Shown in pieces: positions 60,601 to 64,000 of a stretch of DNA of 64,000 nucleotides (positions are counted from its first letter, which is position 1; the number at the start of each line of letters is the position of its first letter). This DNA is from Phoronis australis (Eukaryota; Phoronida; Phoronidae): contig NMRA01000240.1 of NCBI GenBank assembly GCA_002633005.1, positions 507,533 to 571,532 on the forward strand, given 5' to 3'. The notes below the pieces were generated by a model, which searched no databases, was not told where the DNA came from, and worked only from the letters and a program-made list of their open reading frames with translations. Made by a program: the position numbers and the translations under genes.

Positions 60601-63600
60601 CTTAACCTAACTTTACTTAGTTCATGGACATGTTACCGACATTGCTTTGTAAGAATGTAGACTGATGGAAGTATTGGTAGTGACTTGAGAGGGATTAGTA
60701 ACAAAGAAATGACCGGTCCTGCCTTTGGTAAACACACTACAAGAGAGCATTTCACGACATAGCCGGCGACTTGTCCACGTAAACAACGTAGGATAGAAAT
60801 TAGTTTTGAACTGGAAACCCGCAACCTTTCAGCAGCATTTCGGTTGGGTGTAAGCATTAATTTTCAAATCCTTTCGCTATGAAACTCCTGTCAGCACACA
60901 ATGGGTATGGGCACGCCATCCCATTTCAATTCATATCGAAGGAGGAAGTCCCTGAAAATATCACTATTATTCAAAGCAATTCACGCGTGGGAACAATTAA
61001 ACGCCTCAGGGAAATTGCTTTGTCGGGGATGTTCAACTGGGACATTAAATAATTATCCCAAGTTAGCCGCAATAATGCTCTCGTGTGAACCTTTCAAACA
61101 ATTATCATGAGCATTGTCTTAACTAAGTATAAAATCATTCTCGTTATTGTTAGAAACAGAACCTTTACTTGGCAATATGAATCCTCTTGTAAACTCTTTC
61201 GTTGGTAATCTGGAGAAAGTGCGCCCTTTCGTGGAATACTTCTTAAATTTCTGTCAGTATCACCAGACATTGGGGAGCTCGGACCCTCAATCGGACAATG
61301 TCGTACAAAATTAAATGGGTGTTTACCATTACACTTCATTCACACAACAGTAACATGCCAAGACATCTTAACATGTGTCCAACTGATTACATGGAATACT
61401 TCCCGTACATGGAACGCGTGATCCTTCTGACCTACACGTCCAGCAAGGCAAGCATAATCTGTGGGATAATAACACTTCTCAGTCCAACACAGTTTAGTAC
61501 GTGCAACCGTTTCTGTGCACGGACTGGGTCTATATAAATGTAGCTTCCCCGAACACGGAAATCATAAAATATAAAGGTCATCTCTAACAAAAGGTGTAAG
61601 CTTACTGCTATACGCAGTATCTAGGAACCAGTATCTGCAATCAGAGGTCGGGAAGAGCGAGCCAAACCTTCCAAAATCGATAGGTCGTTGNTAAGATCCA
61701 ATTTCAAGTGTCAAATTCGGAACACGGTGCAATCGTAACGGAACTATGGCTAAGTATAGGCTCTCCTGCGATACCTCTGGCGACCGTTTCCGTCGTCTGC
61801 TCCACTGTGCAATGAAGAAAATTACTTCATTTTTAAAGAAAATGGCATCTTTGTGATGATGAAAAAAACAGAAGCTGCTGGTAAGATGTCAATTTTAATT
61901 GAAGCTTGAGTGAATCACTCAGAAACTCATAATTCTCTCTTTGTCAAACCTTAACTTAAGACGATTTCCACAGCAATCGCGTCATTATTGCCAACACAAA
62001 AACAGATTTGGTCTTTTGGGCAATTGAAGACTATTTCAAATACAACAAATTTGTAACGAACTGATTGCACAAAATATAAAACATGTAATAAGCATTACAA
62101 AAAAAATGTTTCGCGCGCAAACGCTGTGGACCATAAACAAATAGGTCTTTTAGTAACAAAGTCGCAGTTAAATCGTGGTGGTGTAGTAAACCCTCGTCCC
62201 GACCTCCCCCCATTCGGTGCTATGCGTATCTACAATCGTGCTTGGAGCAAATGTTTACAGACAAAATGTTGGCCCCTCTTGTGATATCCTAGATCCGCCA
62301 CTGTCTGTTGGGAGATTCATCCACGAACGGAAATGTTTACCATGTAATTTGTATGGCTTAATAGTAAGTAAACCTGGTTTATTCCTACAAAAAATAACCG
62401 TCCGTATGGCCTTTTTAGGTTTACGCGTACGCTTTGTGACCAGTCAATGAATTTTGGCGTGGTAGTAAGCAAGAAAGACCTTCGGTAACGTTTGAACCAC
62501 ATTCATTTCGAGTAAACATTGCTCATTTCTGGCCTCAGTATTGCACAGATAAGACACAGGTACACATGGCATTCAAACCAGTGATAACAACAATAGGCTA
62601 AACTATGTCTGGTCTGCATGCGCGGTCGTAACTTTCCATGCATTGTTCTAAATGTATTCTCAAGTACCTTTGCGACACTTTATGACCAAAAATAAAAAAT
62701 ATCATATCTAATCCCAGGATCTCCTTAGCTTTGAAATTTTCAATCTACAGCTGCTACAGCTTTCAGGGGCGGATCCAGGATTTTGAGTTTGGGGGAGGGC
62801 AGGACAGAGTATTAGCCAGGATTTTGCCCGTCAGACATTCGCACCCCAGAACTGCCTAATGGAATCTGGTATAATTTTTTTTGGGGGGGGGGCATGCCTT
62901 TGGCCCCCCTCTAGATCCGCCACTGGCTTTGATCGTTCTGAACCTTTCGTATTTTAGGCAAACATTTACGTATTTATCTTTTTTGTTTCAGTCTGCTGCG
63001 GATACTTGTCCACCTGGTAAGTTGTTCGTATAGTGCGTTCATGGGCTCATGAGTGACTACCGTCTGTGAATTTTGTCAATAAACACATGTTTAAGTCAAG
63101 GCTTTTCGATAGAACTAACAGCCCAATCTGTCTTAGCAGATATAAAATCGCCAAAGTGCACTTTTCATTACTCACTGAGCTTTAGTACTCAGGTTATTAC
63201 GTATTATTTGAAATGGGCTCATGTTTTCATCCAACAGATGACGCTTTGTGGTTACCAGCCGCGCGACCACATCGACCACAGCACCTGCTGTGCGTGAACT
63301 TGGAATCTCAAGATTGCGTATGCGTGAACTTGGAATACACGAGGAAACTTGACAAGTTCACTCAAATAATCATTCACTCGATAAAAATTTGCATTCTACT
63401 GAATCAAATAACATGTCGATAAAATAACATAAATTTTAAGCAATCATTTTTCAAATATTGGCGATCTTATTCACCAAAGAATAATTGATTTAATAATTCA
63501 CATATTCCGATTATTTGACTCTAGTTATGCTAAAGCAGAAAATTGGTAATCATGAGGCCAATAATTACAAAGTTCTTTACGCTGAACAAAAAATTCACCT

Positions 63601-63957
63601 GATTGCACAAATGAAAATTCAATTCCAATGGCGCTATTCGGAGAATTCTCCTCGCGGTGTCGCTGCTGTACTAGTGGTGATTGAATTGCGCATGCGTGGC
63701 TGTCTGCATGTAAACAACTGGTAAAAGATGGAATTTTTATCAATATACGTCGTCGCGCTAAGCCTTATTACTGCTAATTTCCGTGGTGCAAGTCTTCGAC
63801 AGGTGGCCACAAATTCCCAAAAGACCTAAGGTTACTATATTCGTGGACAATTGCGGTCAACAGGGTCAACTAACTGACAAAAAGTGTGTGGATGATGAAG
63901 CCCCGTGTGTGCTCTATGACTATGCAGTTCCATTCGGAGACTACACAACATTACTTG
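57615..63957 (+). CDS. Secreted protein, 5' part (ML/NPC2-like?), continues past the window
   Basis: Three exons with agreeing phases: 57615-57692 (phase 0 exit, GTGAGT), 62992-63016 (25 nt, TTGTTTCAG acceptor, GTAAGT donor, phase 1 exit) and 63793-63957 (GCAAG acceptor, GTAAGT donor). Exon 1 gives MGHRPDVTRLGVVVFFGIFI ALGSLT, a signal peptide completed by SAADTCPP from the microexon. Exon 3 reads FDRWPQIPKRPKVTIFVDNC, then GQQGQLTDKKC, DDEAPCVLYDYAVPFGDY. The order DNCG...GQL....C.....PCVL resembles the start of the ML lipid-binding domain (NPC2: DCG...C....PC.L), but the N-terminal WP segment does not, so this is tentative. The 5.3-kb first intron is filled with repeats. The third acceptor is the weakest splice site. 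Confidence 0.5.
58984..59239 (-). mobile_element. MITE, 6-bp-TSD family, copy 3
   Basis: Inverse orientation to the copies at 3.24 and 35.66 kb. Flanked by TGATAC (58978-58983) and TGATAT (59240-59245), a one-mismatch duplication. Non-coding, in the first intron of the secreted-protein gene. Confidence 0.8.
59341..59673. mobile_element. 333-bp MITE with GGTCACAACCCGCCG ends
   Basis: Left AGCTATGGTCACAACCCGCC and right inverse AGCCTTGGTCACAACCCGCC. The flanks are TAA and TTA, consistent with the TWA preference of PIF/Harbinger elements. The interior contains inverse ACGTACGG and AAACGTG motifs. Confidence 0.75.
60320..60490 (+). mobile_element. tRNA-derived SINE, degenerate
   Basis: GTAAGTGGTTAGAAGTGGAC (A-box region) and ACGTTCAACCCCAGCG (B-box region) are spaced as in a tRNA-derived SINE head. 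A body with ACTCACCCTGTACCATACGT follows. It is decayed and not a functional tRNA. Confidence 0.45.
60500..61690. other. No gene recognised
   Basis: Intronic to the secreted-protein model. Several open frames on both strands without recognisable domains or splice sites. Confidence 0.4.
61692..62303 (-). mobile_element. Deleted copy of the AGTGGCGGA element
   Basis: Inverse of the 28.18-31.25 kb element: it carries that element's outer 570 bp and the 30.86-31.09 kb part, but lacks the 2.1-kb middle. The end TAGATCCGCCACTG is at 62303; the other end is truncated next to an undetermined base (61691). Confidence 0.7.
62764..62925 (+). mobile_element. Short MITE with GGCGGATCCAGG ends, copy 2
   Basis: Starts CAGGGGCGGATCCAGGATTT and ends CTCTAGATCCGCCACTG; the interior matches the copy at 27.86-28.02 kb in reverse. 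Non-coding. Confidence 0.75.
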
Positions 63958-64000
63958 GTAAGTTTTTAGCAATCAGTTTCTATCAACATCGTTCGGTGAT

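Noticed and set aside
63213-63422. Exon candidate after the acceptor at about 63236
   Set aside because: It could follow the microexon in frame, but its only usable donor leaves a phase that does not fit the next exon, and the protein-like signal is weak; the direct junction to 63793 keeps phase.

Overview
The window is eukaryotic nuclear DNA from an invertebrate with a repeat-rich genome. The reasons are GT-AG introns with matching phases, long gene-poor stretches, many short inverted-repeat elements and tRNA-like repeats, and a 219-base assembly gap. The genes (a Trunk/PTTH-like cystine-knot ligand and FAM210B) fit a marine non-vertebrate deuterostome such as a hemichordate, amphioxus or echinoderm. 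A lophotrochozoan cannot be excluded, and no species is claimed.

Layout. 0-8 kb: minisatellites, MITEs and a LINE tail fragment. 8.1-8.9 kb (-): a two-exon Trunk/PTTH-like secreted ligand. 9-18 kb: no convincing gene, but a 1.9 kb transposon remnant with a THAP-like zinc finger lies at 14.9-16.8 kb. 18.3-25.1 kb: a MITE abutting a 6.6 kb DNA transposon with terminal inverted repeats of about 475 bp, each built from three sub-repeats. The transposon carries a decayed, intron-containing gene of a multi-copy invertebrate family; its C-terminal part resembles an XPG/FEN1-type nuclease core. 26-31 kb: two orphan exon candidates and a long member of a family with CAGTGGCGGA-type ends.

32.0-33.5 kb (+): FAM210B in two coding exons. 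34.6-44.6 kb (-), converging on FAM210B: seven phase-matched exons of a single-pass membrane protein with a cytoplasmic tail of roughly 480 residues rich in tyrosine motifs; its upstream extracellular exons were not identified. 40.7-42.6 kb: a diverged repeat field inside an intron of that gene. 45-55 kb: MITEs, minisatellites, a duplicated LINE fragment, the gap, and at 55.1-55.4 kb (-) a small secreted precursor ending in an RYGK amidation motif (NPY/NPF- or RYamide-like candidate). 57.6-64 kb (+): the 5' part of a secreted-protein gene (signal peptide, 25-nt microexon, Cys-containing exon) that runs off the window.

The genes do not form an operon-like unit and no shared pathway is implied. 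The most distinctive object is the long-TIR transposon. The two peptide-ligand candidates are the most useful host-gene findings. All exon models come from reading splice sites and phases by eye.
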